This document shows, piece after piece, positions 7,357-13,529 of a DNA stretch of 13,529 nt. Within the stretch, counting starts at the first letter, position 1. Each line of letters starts with the position of its first letter. Both the position numbers and the translations under genes were made by a program. The notes under the pieces are model-generated. The model did no database searches, was not told the origin of the DNA, and was given only the letters and a program-made list of their open reading frames with translations. The stretch is from contig JAEWJS010000090.1 in the NCBI GenBank assembly GCA_023386495.1, forward strand, positions 1 through 13,529. Reading direction: 5' to 3'. This stretch comes from Bacillota bacterium. GTDB lineage: Bacteria; Bacillota; Bacilli; Paenibacillales; Paenibacillaceae.

Positions 7357-7377
7357 GTTGGCGGTTCACCTCTTTTT

Positions 7378-7397
7378 TAGACCTGCAAATTTGTCTA
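7378..7397. promoter_or_regulatory. Candidate TetR operator (TAGAC-N10-GTCTA)
   Basis: TAGAC at 7378-7382 and GTCTA at 7393-7397 form an inverted repeat between the TetR start codon and a plausible minus-strand -10 (TATTCT read on the minus strand, near 7402-7407). A short self-palindromic CAAATTTG lies inside, offset by two bases. Position suits autorepression by the TetR protein; binding is not shown. Confidence 0.4.
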
Positions 7398-7519
7398 TAT
7401 AAGAATACTACAGTTTGCGGAGGGACTGCAAGGAGGAAGAAGCAGGCAGGCAGAAGCAGTAGGTATCTATTTGTTACATCAAGGCCGAGTATGGATTTGA
7501 TGCTTAGGTATATGAGTTC

Positions 7520-7528
7520 TGCTAAAAT
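7520..7528 (+). promoter_or_regulatory. Extended -10 promoter element of the GH51 gene
   Basis: TGCTAAAAT fits the extended -10 form TGnTATAAT with one mismatch in the hexamer. It is 53 bases before the GTG start. A TTGATG box at 7497-7502 is 20 bases upstream, too far for a normal -35, which fits dependence on the extended -10. Confidence 0.5.
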
Positions 7529-7581
7529 GGTAGTGTGTGTAGTCGAAATCGTGATACAAGTCGAAGGAGTGTGCTTGCCCC

Positions 7582-9081
7582 GTGAAAGCTCGGATCAGCG
7601 TAGACGTGACGAAGAAGCAGAACCGCATTCATCCTTTTGCGTACGGCCAGTTTATCGAATTCCTTGGAAGATGTATTGACGGCGGAATCTATCAGCCCGG
7701 CTCGCCGCTGTCCGATTCGAACGGATTCCGTCAAGACGTATTGGAGCTGGCGCAAGGCTTGCAGCCTCCGCTTCTTCGTTTCCCTGGCGGCACGATGGTC
7801 AAGCTGTACCACTGGATGGACGGTATCGGAGCTAAGGAAGAGCGCAAGCGCCAGAGCAATCGGATCTGGGGCGGGGTGATCGACCACGCCTTCGGCACGA
7901 ACGAATTCATCCAATATTGCCGAGCAATCGGGGCCGAGCCGTTCCTCATCGTCAATATGACGACGGGAACGGCGGAGGAAGCCGCGAACTGGGTGGAATA
8001 CTGCAACGGCACGGATGACACCTATTATGCCAATCTCCGCAGAAGCCACGGCTTCGAGGAGCCGCATAACGTGAAGTATTGGGGGCTTGGCAACGAAGAG
8101 GCTGCGGTTCCCGATATCGGCTATCTTCATGATCCGAAGGAATACATTCGCGCCTCCTGGGAGTTCGCCAAGCTGATGAAGCTGGCTGACCGCTCGATTA
8201 AGCTCGTGATGGTCGGGGAGAAGCCGGAGTGGAACGAGGCGATTCTGGATCAGCTGCATCCAATCTGCGATTATCTGTCCTTGCACTACTATGCCCGCTC
8301 GGATCACGATGACTACGGCAGCTTGTTCGGCCATGCGGACCGGATGGAGGCGTTGATCGCCGATACGAAGAAGCTTCTCGATCGCTATCCGGACAAGGTT
8401 GAGGGATTCGACCGCTGGTATCGCTTCCAGCCGAGGCAGCAGGAAATTCAGATCGCGCTTGACGAATGGGGCATCTGGCAGCACCAGAGCTCGGACGATT
8501 ACGTCGCGGATATGGAAGCCGTCTACAGCTGGAGAGAAGCGCTGCTCGTAGCCAGCATGCTGAACGTCATCCAGCGGCAGAGCCATACGGTTACGATGGC
8601 GACCTTCGCGCAGATGGTCAACGTGCTGGCGCCCATCTTCACGAACGATAACGGATCGTTCCGTCAGACGATCTATCATCCGCTGGAGCTGTATCGGAAG
8701 CATAGCGGCAATTGGAAGCTGTCGTGCGAAGCGGAGTCCATGCTGTTGACGAATGGACAAGGCAGCCAGGCCGGGTGCGCTTGCTTGGATGTGTCGGCCA
8801 CGTATGATGACGGAAGGGACGAAGTTATCGTCGCTGTCGTCAACCGTCACCCGGAACAATCCGTGACGGCGGAGATTCATTTTGTCGGTTCGGACGGCAT
8901 GGAGATCCTCGAGGCGATTGAATTGCAATGCCCGTCGTGGGAATCGGTAAACGGGTTTGATAACCCTGACCAGGTGACGACCACGGTGAACAAGAATGCC
9001 CGCTACGACGCAGAAGGAAGGTACGAATTCCCTCCGCACTCGATCATGCTGCTTAAGCACCGCTACTCCATCGATAATTAG
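7582..9081 (+). CDS. GH51 alpha-L-arabinofuranosidase (intracellular)
   Basis: A 499-residue retaining glycosidase that releases terminal arabinofuranose from arabino-oligosaccharides. The acid/base is Glu172 in Trp-Gly-Leu-Gly-Asn-Glu (167-172) and the nucleophile Glu295 in Ala-Leu-Asp-Glu-Trp-Gly. Phe-Pro-Gly-Gly near residue 68 and Tyr-Gly-Gln-Phe-Ile-Glu near 21 are also GH51 signatures, as is the C-terminal beta domain from about 385. There is no signal peptide, so it acts on imported sugars. The residue after the acid/base is Glu rather than the Met seen in many members, so substrate preference could differ. The start is GTG, with AAGGAG twelve bases upstream and no other in-frame start nearby. 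It is divergent from the TetR gene and ends at its own terminator. GH51 also contains a few endoglucanases; arabinofuranosidase is the likeliest activity. Confidence 0.92.
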   Translation: MKARISVDVTKKQNRIHPFAYGQFIEFLGRCIDGGIYQPGSPLSDSNGFRQDVLELAQGLQPPLLRFPGGTMVKLYHWMDGIGAKEERKRQSNRIWGGVIDHAFGTNEFIQYCRAIGAEPFLIVNMTTGTAEEAANWVEYCNGTDDTYYANLRRSHGFEEPHNVKYWGLGNEEAAVPDIGYLHDPKEYIRASWEFAKLMKLADRSIKLVMVGEKPEWNEAILDQLHPICDYLSLHYYARSDHDDYGSLFGHADRMEALIADTKKLLDRYPDKVEGFDRWYRFQPRQQEIQIALDEWGIWQHQSSDDYVADMEAVYSWREALLVASMLNVIQRQSHTVTMATFAQMVNVLAPIFTNDNGSFRQTIYHPLELYRKHSGNWKLSCEAESMLLTNGQGSQAGCACLDVSATYDDGRDEVIVAVVNRHPEQSVTAEIHFVGSDGMEILEAIELQCPSWESVNGFDNPDQVTTTVNKNARYDAEGRYEFPPHSIMLLKHRYSIDN

Positions 9082-9097
9082 ATTATCCATCGATAAT
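9067..9097 (+). repeat. Short direct repeat straddling the GH51 stop codon
   Basis: TCCATCGATAAT occurs at 9067-9078 and again at 9086-9097, 19 bases apart. The first copy encodes the last residues of the enzyme and the second lies just past the stop. It may reflect a small tandem duplication. Confidence 0.6.
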
Positions 9098-9111
9098 AGA
9101 GCCCGAAGAAG

Positions 9112-9133
9112 CCGACGCAGCCGCGTCGGTTTT
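9112..9133 (+). terminator. Intrinsic terminator of the GH51 gene
   Basis: Stem CCGACGC (9112-9118) and GCGTCGG (9123-9129) with a four-base loop AGCC, followed directly by TTTT. It is 30 bases past the stop, separating the glycosidase from the following lipoprotein gene. Confidence 0.88.
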
Positions 9134-9215
9134 CGCTATGATTGGGTGTCGAGAGGCCCATACTTACTAATTTTAGGTTTAAAACATACAAAAAGGATTG
9201 GGATTATCTATGGTT

Positions 9216-9224
9216 TGTTATAAA
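9216..9224 (+). promoter_or_regulatory. Extended -10 promoter of the solute-binding lipoprotein gene
   Basis: TGTTATAAA is TGn followed by TATAAA, five of six bases of the consensus. A weak TTGGGA lies at 9198-9203, with 15 bases between it and the TATAAA hexamer. It is about 100 bases before the start codon and its right end lies inside the 20-bp palindrome. Confidence 0.6.
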
Positions 9225-9241
9225 TGATAGCGCTATCATTT
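9222..9241. promoter_or_regulatory. Perfect 20-bp palindrome, LacI-family/CcpA-like operator
   Basis: Both arms read AAATGATAGC, giving a perfect palindrome with the central CG and the TGATAGCGCTATCA core typical of LacI/GalR-family operators and close to catabolite-responsive (cre) elements. It overlaps the -10 and probable start of transcription, so a bound protein should block the lipoprotein gene. Which regulator binds is unknown; no LacI-family gene is in the window. Confidence 0.72.
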
Positions 9242-9322
9242 GGGTGTGCGACGTTACGACAAGCACGAATATCTGAGATGCGCAGCTCTTCGCAGTGCGC
9301 CGATTCGAAGGGGGATTACCAG

Positions 9323-10720
9323 ATGAGATTACGTAAGACCATGATGCTGCTATTGTGCGGCATGCTTGTGCTCATGGCTGCATGCAGCAGCGGCACAGGG
9401 AAAGGCAACAGCCAAGACTCGTCCGGCAATGCGAACAGCGGCAATGGCACGAATGCGGCGAACTCCGGGGCGAATGCCGAGACGAACGCTTCGACAGGAG
9501 AAGAAGACGTCACCGGAACGTCCGAAATGGATTTCGATCTGGGCGGGCGCACGATCAAGTGGGTATCTTGGTACAGCGAAGAAATCAAGGAAGATAACCT
9601 GGATAACATGAAGAAGATCGAAAACTTGAATAAGCTGATGGAGAAACACAACTTTAAAATCGAGTATGTCGTGATCGACTACGGCGAGTATCAAGGCAAG
9701 ATTACGTCGGCGCTGCTCGCTGGCGATCCTATAGGCGACATTGTCCGCGTGGCTAGGCCCTGGATGATCCCTACGTTGGTCAGACAAGGGATGTTTCATC
9801 CGGTCGATGAATACACGAAGAACGAGAAGGTGTTCATCCCGCAGTATACGAATGAATACTCCCATTTTGAAGGCAAAGGCTACGGGTTCCGGGCAGGCGT
9901 ACTCGGTGCGTCGGGAGGCGTCTTCTATAACCGCACGCTCATGAATCAATTGGGCTTGAAGCCGCTTCAGGAGTATGTGGACGAGAACAATTGGAATTGG
10001 GAGACGTTCATCCAGGCCGCGAAGGAAGCGAATCGAGACACCAATAACGACGGGAAGCTGGATACGTGGGGACTCGCTTCAGCTTCGATCCTGATCCCGG
10101 CCATGGCGTCGAACGAGGCTGCGCTGGTCAAGGACGGCAAGCAGACGCTCGACGATCCGAAGACGACCGAAGTGTTGAACTTCTTGTCGCGGCTCGTAAC
10201 CGAGAACATCGCTAGACCGACAGAAGGCGGAGACTGGACCGAGCCCGGGCTGTTCTTCCGTCAAGGCAATGTACTCATGATTGCCGGCCAGGATTATGAG
10301 ATTGAAGGATTCAAGACGGATATGCCGGATACCGATATCGGATTCGTGCCCTTCCCGTTAGGCCCGAGCGGGACGGCATACCAGTCGTTCAATACGATTC
10401 CGAACTACTTGACCATTCCGAGCAAGGTCGAGAATCCGGAACAGCTCTTGTATATCTACGAGAAGATCAACGATATCGATTCGGAGTACGACTATCCGCA
10501 GCAAGCGAACCACGAAAGGCTGTTCTCGAATGAAGCGGACATTGCGAATGCCAAGCTTGCCGGACTGAGCATGAAGATCATCGAGAACAACGGCGCGTAT
10601 CCGGCGATGCCTTTCTACGAATTCCAAGGCGAAATCATGGAAGGCAATTCGGTGTCGACTGTCGTTGAGAAATATAAAGAACCGTTCCAGGCAGCGATGG
10701 ACGAAATATGGAATAAGTAA
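9323..10720 (+). CDS. Sugar ABC transporter solute-binding lipoprotein
   Basis: A 465-residue family 1 extracellular solute-binding protein, anchored on the outer face of the membrane and delivering a sugar to an ABC permease. The signal peptide ends in a lipobox Leu-Met-Ala-Ala-Cys with lipid-bearing Cys21. A Ser/Gly/Asn-rich linker follows to about residue 55. Residues 239-247 read Asp-Thr-Asn-Asn-Asp-Gly-Lys-Leu-Asp, an EF-hand-like calcium loop common in this family, followed by Thr-Trp-Gly-Leu. The frame is open from 9224, but that start lies in the operator; AAGGGGG eight bases before 9323, plus the signal peptide, fix the start there. It has its own promoter and terminator and no permease genes beside it, so the transport partners must be elsewhere. 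The substrate is probably an arabinose-containing oligosaccharide, inferred only from the neighbouring GH51. Confidence 0.92.
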   Translation: MRLRKTMMLLLCGMLVLMAACSSGTGKGNSQDSSGNANSGNGTNAANSGANAETNASTGEEDVTGTSEMDFDLGGRTIKWVSWYSEEIKEDNLDNMKKIENLNKLMEKHNFKIEYVVIDYGEYQGKITSALLAGDPIGDIVRVARPWMIPTLVRQGMFHPVDEYTKNEKVFIPQYTNEYSHFEGKGYGFRAGVLGASGGVFYNRTLMNQLGLKPLQEYVDENNWNWETFIQAAKEANRDTNNDGKLDTWGLASASILIPAMASNEAALVKDGKQTLDDPKTTEVLNFLSRLVTENIARPTEGGDWTEPGLFFRQGNVLMIAGQDYEIEGFKTDMPDTDIGFVPFPLGPSGTAYQSFNTIPNYLTIPSKVENPEQLLYIYEKINDIDSEYDYPQQANHERLFSNEADIANAKLAGLSMKIIENNGAYPAMPFYEFQGEIMEGNSVSTVVEKYKEPFQAAMDEIWNK

Positions 10721-10733
10721 CGCAACGTAACGA

Positions 10734-10783
10734 ACAGTCCCCATTTCCGGAACGTCCGGGATGGGGACTGTCGGCTATTTTTT
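10734..10783 (+). terminator. Intrinsic terminator after the solute-binding protein gene
   Basis: An 11-bp stem ACAGTCCCCAT/ATGGGGACTGT encloses a second stem CCGG/CCGG, and a six-T run (10778-10783) follows after a short gap. The tail overlaps the end of the convergent AraC-family gene. The stem may also act on the other strand, but no T-run is present there. Confidence 0.88.
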
Positions 10784-11560
10784 ACGGACAGAGGACGGCG
10801 GGTATCCCTTCAATTCCTTGAACACTTTACTGAAATAAGAGATGTCGTAGAAGCCGCATCGCTCGGCCGCTTCCGTCACGGTAAAGTCGCCGGCGGACAG
10901 CATCATCTCGGCGTTGTTGATGCGAATGCGGTTCACATAATCCTTGAACGTCGTGCCGGTGCACTGTTTGAACAATCTGCCTAAGTACACGGGATGAAGC
11001 TTCAATCTGTCTGCCCATTCGTGAATCGTTGCAGCCTCCGAGTAATGTTCCGCGAGATGCGCGGTAAGTTTCGTGATCCGCGGATCCAACTGCCCCGTCG
11101 ATTGCCGGTAATGGTTGCTGAGCAGACGGTGGATGATGAGTTCGAACAAGGCGCGCGATTGAATCCAATAGAACGGCTGCTTGCTCATCCAGACTTGATT
11201 GAACTCGCGAATATACCCCAGGATTTCCTTGGTTATCGCTCTCTTCGTAACGACCTCGAACGGGAGCCGGATATGGTTATGCGGATCGGCCCAATAGAAA
11301 TTGAACGGAAACGCATGCATAGGTGCCTCTTTGAACGTATGGGCTTCCCGCACGCTGCCGCCCGGGATATAGACGAGGTCGCCAGCTTCGACCGTATGTT
11401 TCACGCCGTTCACATAGTAATTGGCTCTGCCTTCAACGACAAAAGTGAGGTCGTGAAAACTAATCTTCGCTTTCTGGATCGTCCAGTCCGGATAACATCT
11501 GCGATCGACGAACAGGAAAATATTCGGCACCAGGTGAGGGTGATACTCGAGTTCCGTCAT
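10775..11560 (-). CDS. AraC family transcriptional regulator with cupin sensor domain
   Basis: A 261-residue regulator. The N-terminal half is an AraC-type cupin: Leu-Thr-Phe-Val-Val-Glu-Gly-Arg-Ala (38-46), then Val-Glu-Ala-Gly-Asp-Leu-Val-Tyr-Ile-Pro-Gly-Gly (57-68), which usually binds a sugar. Residues 177-261 form the double helix-turn-helix, including Thr-Ile-His-Glu-Trp-Ala (178-183) and the signature Ala-Glu-Arg-Cys-Gly-Phe-Tyr-Asp-Ile-Ser-Tyr-Phe-Ser-Lys-Val-Phe-Lys near the end. A longer start at 11578 is possible, but AGGAGG six bases before the ATG at 11560 decides for the shorter form. It is convergent with the lipoprotein gene and divergent from the isomerase operon, which it probably activates in response to a sugar. 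Confidence 0.93.
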   Translation of the reverse strand: MTELEYHPHLVPNIFLFVDRRCYPDWTIQKAKISFHDLTFVVEGRANYYVNGVKHTVEAGDLVYIPGGSVREAHTFKEAPMHAFPFNFYWADPHNHIRLPFEVVTKRAITKEILGYIREFNQVWMSKQPFYWIQSRALFELIIHRLLSNHYRQSTGQLDPRITKLTAHLAEHYSEAATIHEWADRLKLHPVYLGRLFKQCTGTTFKDYVNRIRINNAEMMLSAGDFTVTEAAERCGFYDISYFSKVFKELKGYPPSSVRKK

Positions 11561-11619
11561 GGTTCGCCTCCTAAGCATGCGGGCTGCTGCCTATTCATTC
11601 TACAGCGATGCCGAGAGTC

Positions 11620-11635
11620 CCTCTTTTGGAAGAGG
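11620..11635. promoter_or_regulatory. Inverted repeat CCTCTT-TTGG-AAGAGG in the divergent promoter region
   Basis: A perfect 6-bp inverted repeat with a four-base centre lies near the middle of the 124-base gap between the AraC-family gene and the isomerase gene. Both promoters must lie here (a TAGAAT hexamer occurs on each strand near 11597-11602 and 11643-11648), so this is a candidate control site. It could equally be a chance stem. Confidence 0.3.
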
Positions 11636-11664
11636 TGAAAATAGAATCCTATCCTGAAGCAAAC

Positions 11665-11687
11665 GAGAGGAGCATGTAGGAACATTG
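11665..11687 (+). promoter_or_regulatory. Ribosome binding region with an AUG-stop before a TTG start
   Basis: GAGAGGAG (11665-11672) is followed by ATGTAG (11674-11679), a start codon directly followed by a stop, then GGAACA and the TTG at 11685 that opens the isomerase frame. No ATG is available in the isomerase frame near the conserved N-terminus. The minimal ATG-TAG could compete with or feed the TTG start. Confidence 0.5.
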
Positions 11688-12509
11688 ATTACATTAACCG
11701 GATTCGCAGATGAAATATCGTCGGACTTGGAAGAACAGCTGGATGTACTCGAATCGGAGAACATCCGTTATCTCGAGCTTCGGGGCGTCTGGGGGAAGAA
11801 TGTCCTGGAACTGAATGAACAGGAGGCTCGGCTCGTCAAAACGCGATTGACCGCGCGGGGCTTCGGCGTCTCCTCGATCGGATCGCCGATTGGGAAGATT
11901 AATATTGCCGACGATTTCGGTCCGCACTACGAGGCTGCCGCGCATGCCGTGCGGCTGGCCAAGCTCTTCGAAGCACCGTTCGTCCGCATCTTCTCCTTCT
12001 ACACGCCCCAAGGGGAACATGCCCGATTCCGGGACGAAGTCATGTCGCGCATGAAGCGCATAGCGGAACTAGCCGAGAGCGAGGACGTCGTGCTGGTGCA
12101 CGAGAACGAGAGCCATATCTACGGAGACACCGGCGAGCGGTGCCTGGACATTCTGCGAACGGTCGGTTCGCCGAATCTGCGCGCCGCCTTCGATCCGGCG
12201 AACTTCGTGCAGTGCAGGGTAGGTCCCATGTCCGAAGCCTACCCGCTCGTGGACGATTACATCGTATATATTCACATTAAGGATGCTGTCCAAGGAAGCG
12301 GAGCAGTCGTCCCGGCTGGCGAGGGCGACGGGCAACTTGGCGAACTGCTGCAGGCGCTGAATCGCAAAGCATTCTCCGGCTTTATGTCACTTGAGCCTCA
12401 TCTGTCGGCGAGCGGGGAACGGGAAGGGATGAGCAAGCCGCAGCTGTTCGTCCTCGCAACCAGGGCCTTGAAGCGGCTGCTGACGGAACATGGCATGAGG
12501 TGGACGTAA
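11685..12509 (+). CDS. Sugar phosphate isomerase/epimerase (xylose isomerase-like TIM barrel)
   Basis: A 274-residue cytosolic TIM-barrel protein, probably moving a keto or aldehyde group or inverting a hydroxyl on a sugar. The likely metal ligands are Glu140 (in His-Glu-Asn-Glu), Asp170 (in Phe-Asp-Pro-Ala-Asn-Phe), His197 (in Ile-His-Ile-Lys-Asp) and Glu237 (in Ser-Leu-Glu-Pro-His). The N-terminal Gly-Phe-Ala-Asp-Glu-Ile-Ser (6-12) and Tyr-Leu-Glu-Leu-Arg-Gly-Val-Trp (29-36) are typical of this subfamily in Paenibacillus-type genomes. The start is TTG, chosen because it gives the expected N-terminus. Divergent from the AraC regulator and followed after 3 bases by a lipoprotein gene, it is the first gene of an operon. 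Exact sugar unknown. Confidence 0.92.
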   Translation: MITLTGFADEISSDLEEQLDVLESENIRYLELRGVWGKNVLELNEQEARLVKTRLTARGFGVSSIGSPIGKINIADDFGPHYEAAAHAVRLAKLFEAPFVRIFSFYTPQGEHARFRDEVMSRMKRIAELAESEDVVLVHENESHIYGDTGERCLDILRTVGSPNLRAAFDPANFVQCRVGPMSEAYPLVDDYIVYIHIKDAVQGSGAVVPAGEGDGQLGELLQALNRKAFSGFMSLEPHLSASGEREGMSKPQLFVLATRALKRLLTEHGMRWT

Positions 12510-12512
12510 GCC

Positions 12513-13529
12513 ATGCAACGCAGTAAGCGCGAGCAGCGATGCGCAGGGCGATTGCTCCCGAACACGACGACTTTCAGCATCGTGCTGGCCGTCATCGCAG
12601 GTGCCCTTGCCATGACGGCATGCGCGTATAGGAACGTGCCTGAAGGAGCACTTAAGCAAGGGACGGAGTATGCCCATTCCTCGCCGGATGCGGACGCGGT
12701 TAAGTACGATCCGCCGATCGCGATATCCTTCGTAAGGGAAGTCGACGGAGGGCTGGAGAGGTTAAGTCGGTCTGTGCCGGGCGAAACGCTGGACAATAAT
12801 CGTTGGACCCGTCTATATGAAGAAGAGCTTGGCATACGCGTTCGGTATGATTGGACGGCCCGGGGCGACTCGTACGACCAGAAGCTCGGCATCGCGCTTG
12901 CTTCCGGCAACATCCCCGATGTCATACGGGTCGATGTCGGGCAGTTGCGTCAGCTCAGCAACGCAGGATTGATCCAAGATTTGACCGACGCTTATGAGAA
13001 GTATGCCGCGCCATTCACGATGGAAATCTTGAATCAGGAAGGGGCGGGCCCCTTCGAAGCCGCGACGATCAACGGCAAGCTGATGGGCATTCCCGATACC
13101 GGCTCCTCGATCGAGAATGCGCAATTCCTATGGATTCGAATCGATTGGCTCGAGCGGCTGCGCTTGTCCCCGCCGCGTACGCTAGACGATGTGCTGGCCA
13201 TCTCGAGGGCATTCACGCATGATGATCCGGACGGAGACGGCTTAAGCAATACCTATGGCTTAGCGGTCACCCAATCGTTATGGGATCCTGCGATGGGTGT
13301 GGGCGGCTTCATGGCCGCGTTCGGGGCATTCCCGAATATGTGGATCGAGGATGAGACGGGTCAGCTGATACACGGTGCCGTGCAGCCGGAGACGAGAGAA
13401 GCGCTTCGGGTTCTCCAAGAGATGTATCGGGACGGACAGATCGACAGCGAGTTCGCATTCAAGAACGGCGATCATGTCCGAGAGGATGTCATTGCTGGAA
13501 AAATCGGTATGCTGTACGGTCAACAGTGG
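12513..13529 (+). CDS. Second solute-binding lipoprotein, cut by the window edge
   Basis: An open frame of 339 residues with no stop before the right edge. It begins 3 bases after the isomerase stop; GAGGTGG, inside the end of the isomerase gene, lies nine bases before the ATG. After an unusually long N-terminus (about 20 residues) comes a hydrophobic stretch (21-34) and the lipobox Ala-Met-Thr-Ala-Cys with Cys37. The body resembles the LplA/YtcQ-type sugar-binding proteins: Leu-Ala-Ser-Gly-Asn-Ile-Pro-Asp-Val near residues 130-138, Gly-Ile-Pro-Asp-Thr near 191-195, and the calcium-loop-like Asp-Pro-Asp-Gly-Asp-Gly-Leu-Ser-Asn (238-246) followed by Thr-Tyr-Gly-Leu. Permease genes may follow outside the window. 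The ligand is probably an oligosaccharide or a polysaccharide fragment. Confidence 0.9.
   Translation, partial: MQRSKREQRCAGRLLPNTTTFSIVLAVIAGALAMTACAYRNVPEGALKQGTEYAHSSPDADAVKYDPPIAISFVREVDGGLERLSRSVPGETLDNNRWTRLYEEELGIRVRYDWTARGDSYDQKLGIALASGNIPDVIRVDVGQLRQLSNAGLIQDLTDAYEKYAAPFTMEILNQEGAGPFEAATINGKLMGIPDTGSSIENAQFLWIRIDWLERLRLSPPRTLDDVLAISRAFTHDDPDGDGLSNTYGLAVTQSLWDPAMGVGGFMAAFGAFPNMWIEDETGQLIHGAVQPETREALRVLQEMYRDGQIDSEFAFKNGDHVREDVIAGKIGMLYGQQW

Noticed and set aside
6893..7369. Minus-strand open frame overlapping the TetR gene
   Set aside because: Its GTG overlaps the TetR ribosome binding site, and the translation is Arg-rich without a domain; TetR is clear in the other frame.
7522..9090. 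Long minus-strand open frame (522 codons) opposite the GH51 gene
   Set aside because: It mirrors a confirmed enzyme, shows no recognisable domain and has no ribosome binding site; it follows from the codon bias of the plus-strand gene.
9224..9322. Longer solute-binding protein starting at 9224
   Set aside because: That ATG sits inside the palindrome and promoter, has no ribosome binding site and would bury the signal peptide 33 residues in.
11561..11578. Six-residue longer AraC regulator starting at 11578
   Set aside because: AGGAGG lies within the extra segment, six bases before the ATG at 11560.

Overview
The window looks like chromosomal DNA from a moderately GC-rich, low-GC-branch Gram-positive relative, most likely Paenibacillaceae (Paenibacillus, Cohnella or close kin). 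The reasons are strong GGAGG-type ribosome binding sites, Lpl/YtcQ-like sugar-binding lipoproteins with Ser/Gly/Asn-rich linkers, AraC regulators next to sugar genes, and the mix of a GH51 glycosidase with a class A PBP. This assignment is an inference from gene style; no rRNA or tRNA is present. I support twelve protein genes, one of them cut by the right edge.

Left part (1-2600): five tandem 51-bp units, each holding an 11-bp-arm hairpin, run off the left edge. They lie downstream of a minus-strand gene for a small, basic, jelly-roll-like protein of unknown function. Next is a minus-strand secreted M14 zinc carboxypeptidase with two SH3-like C-terminal repeats, followed by its terminator.

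Middle (2785-7356): a plus-strand run holds an SRPBCC-fold protein, a RimJ/RimL-type acetyltransferase coupled to it, and a bifunctional class A penicillin-binding protein with a very highly charged C-terminal tail. A bidirectional hairpin separates this run from a minus-strand pair, a TetR-family regulator followed six bases later by a type I methionine aminopeptidase.

Right part (7582-13529) is a carbohydrate-use region. It contains a cytoplasmic GH51 alpha-L-arabinofuranosidase; a single sugar-binding lipoprotein behind an extended -10 promoter that overlaps a perfect 20-bp LacI/CcpA-like palindrome; a convergent AraC-family regulator; and, divergent from the regulator, a TIM-barrel sugar isomerase/epimerase followed after 3 bases by a second sugar-binding lipoprotein. 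A likely scheme is capture of arabinose-containing oligosaccharides by the lipoproteins, import by permeases that are not in this window, cleavage by GH51, and conversion by the isomerase, with AraC and LacI/CcpA-type control.

I did not find a clearly new defence, mobile or RNA system. The most interesting items are the hairpin tandem array, which is also open in a frame with mostly synonymous changes; the TetR-MetAP pair; the promoter-embedded perfect palindrome in front of a solute-binding protein without permeases; and the AUG-stop element just before a TTG start.
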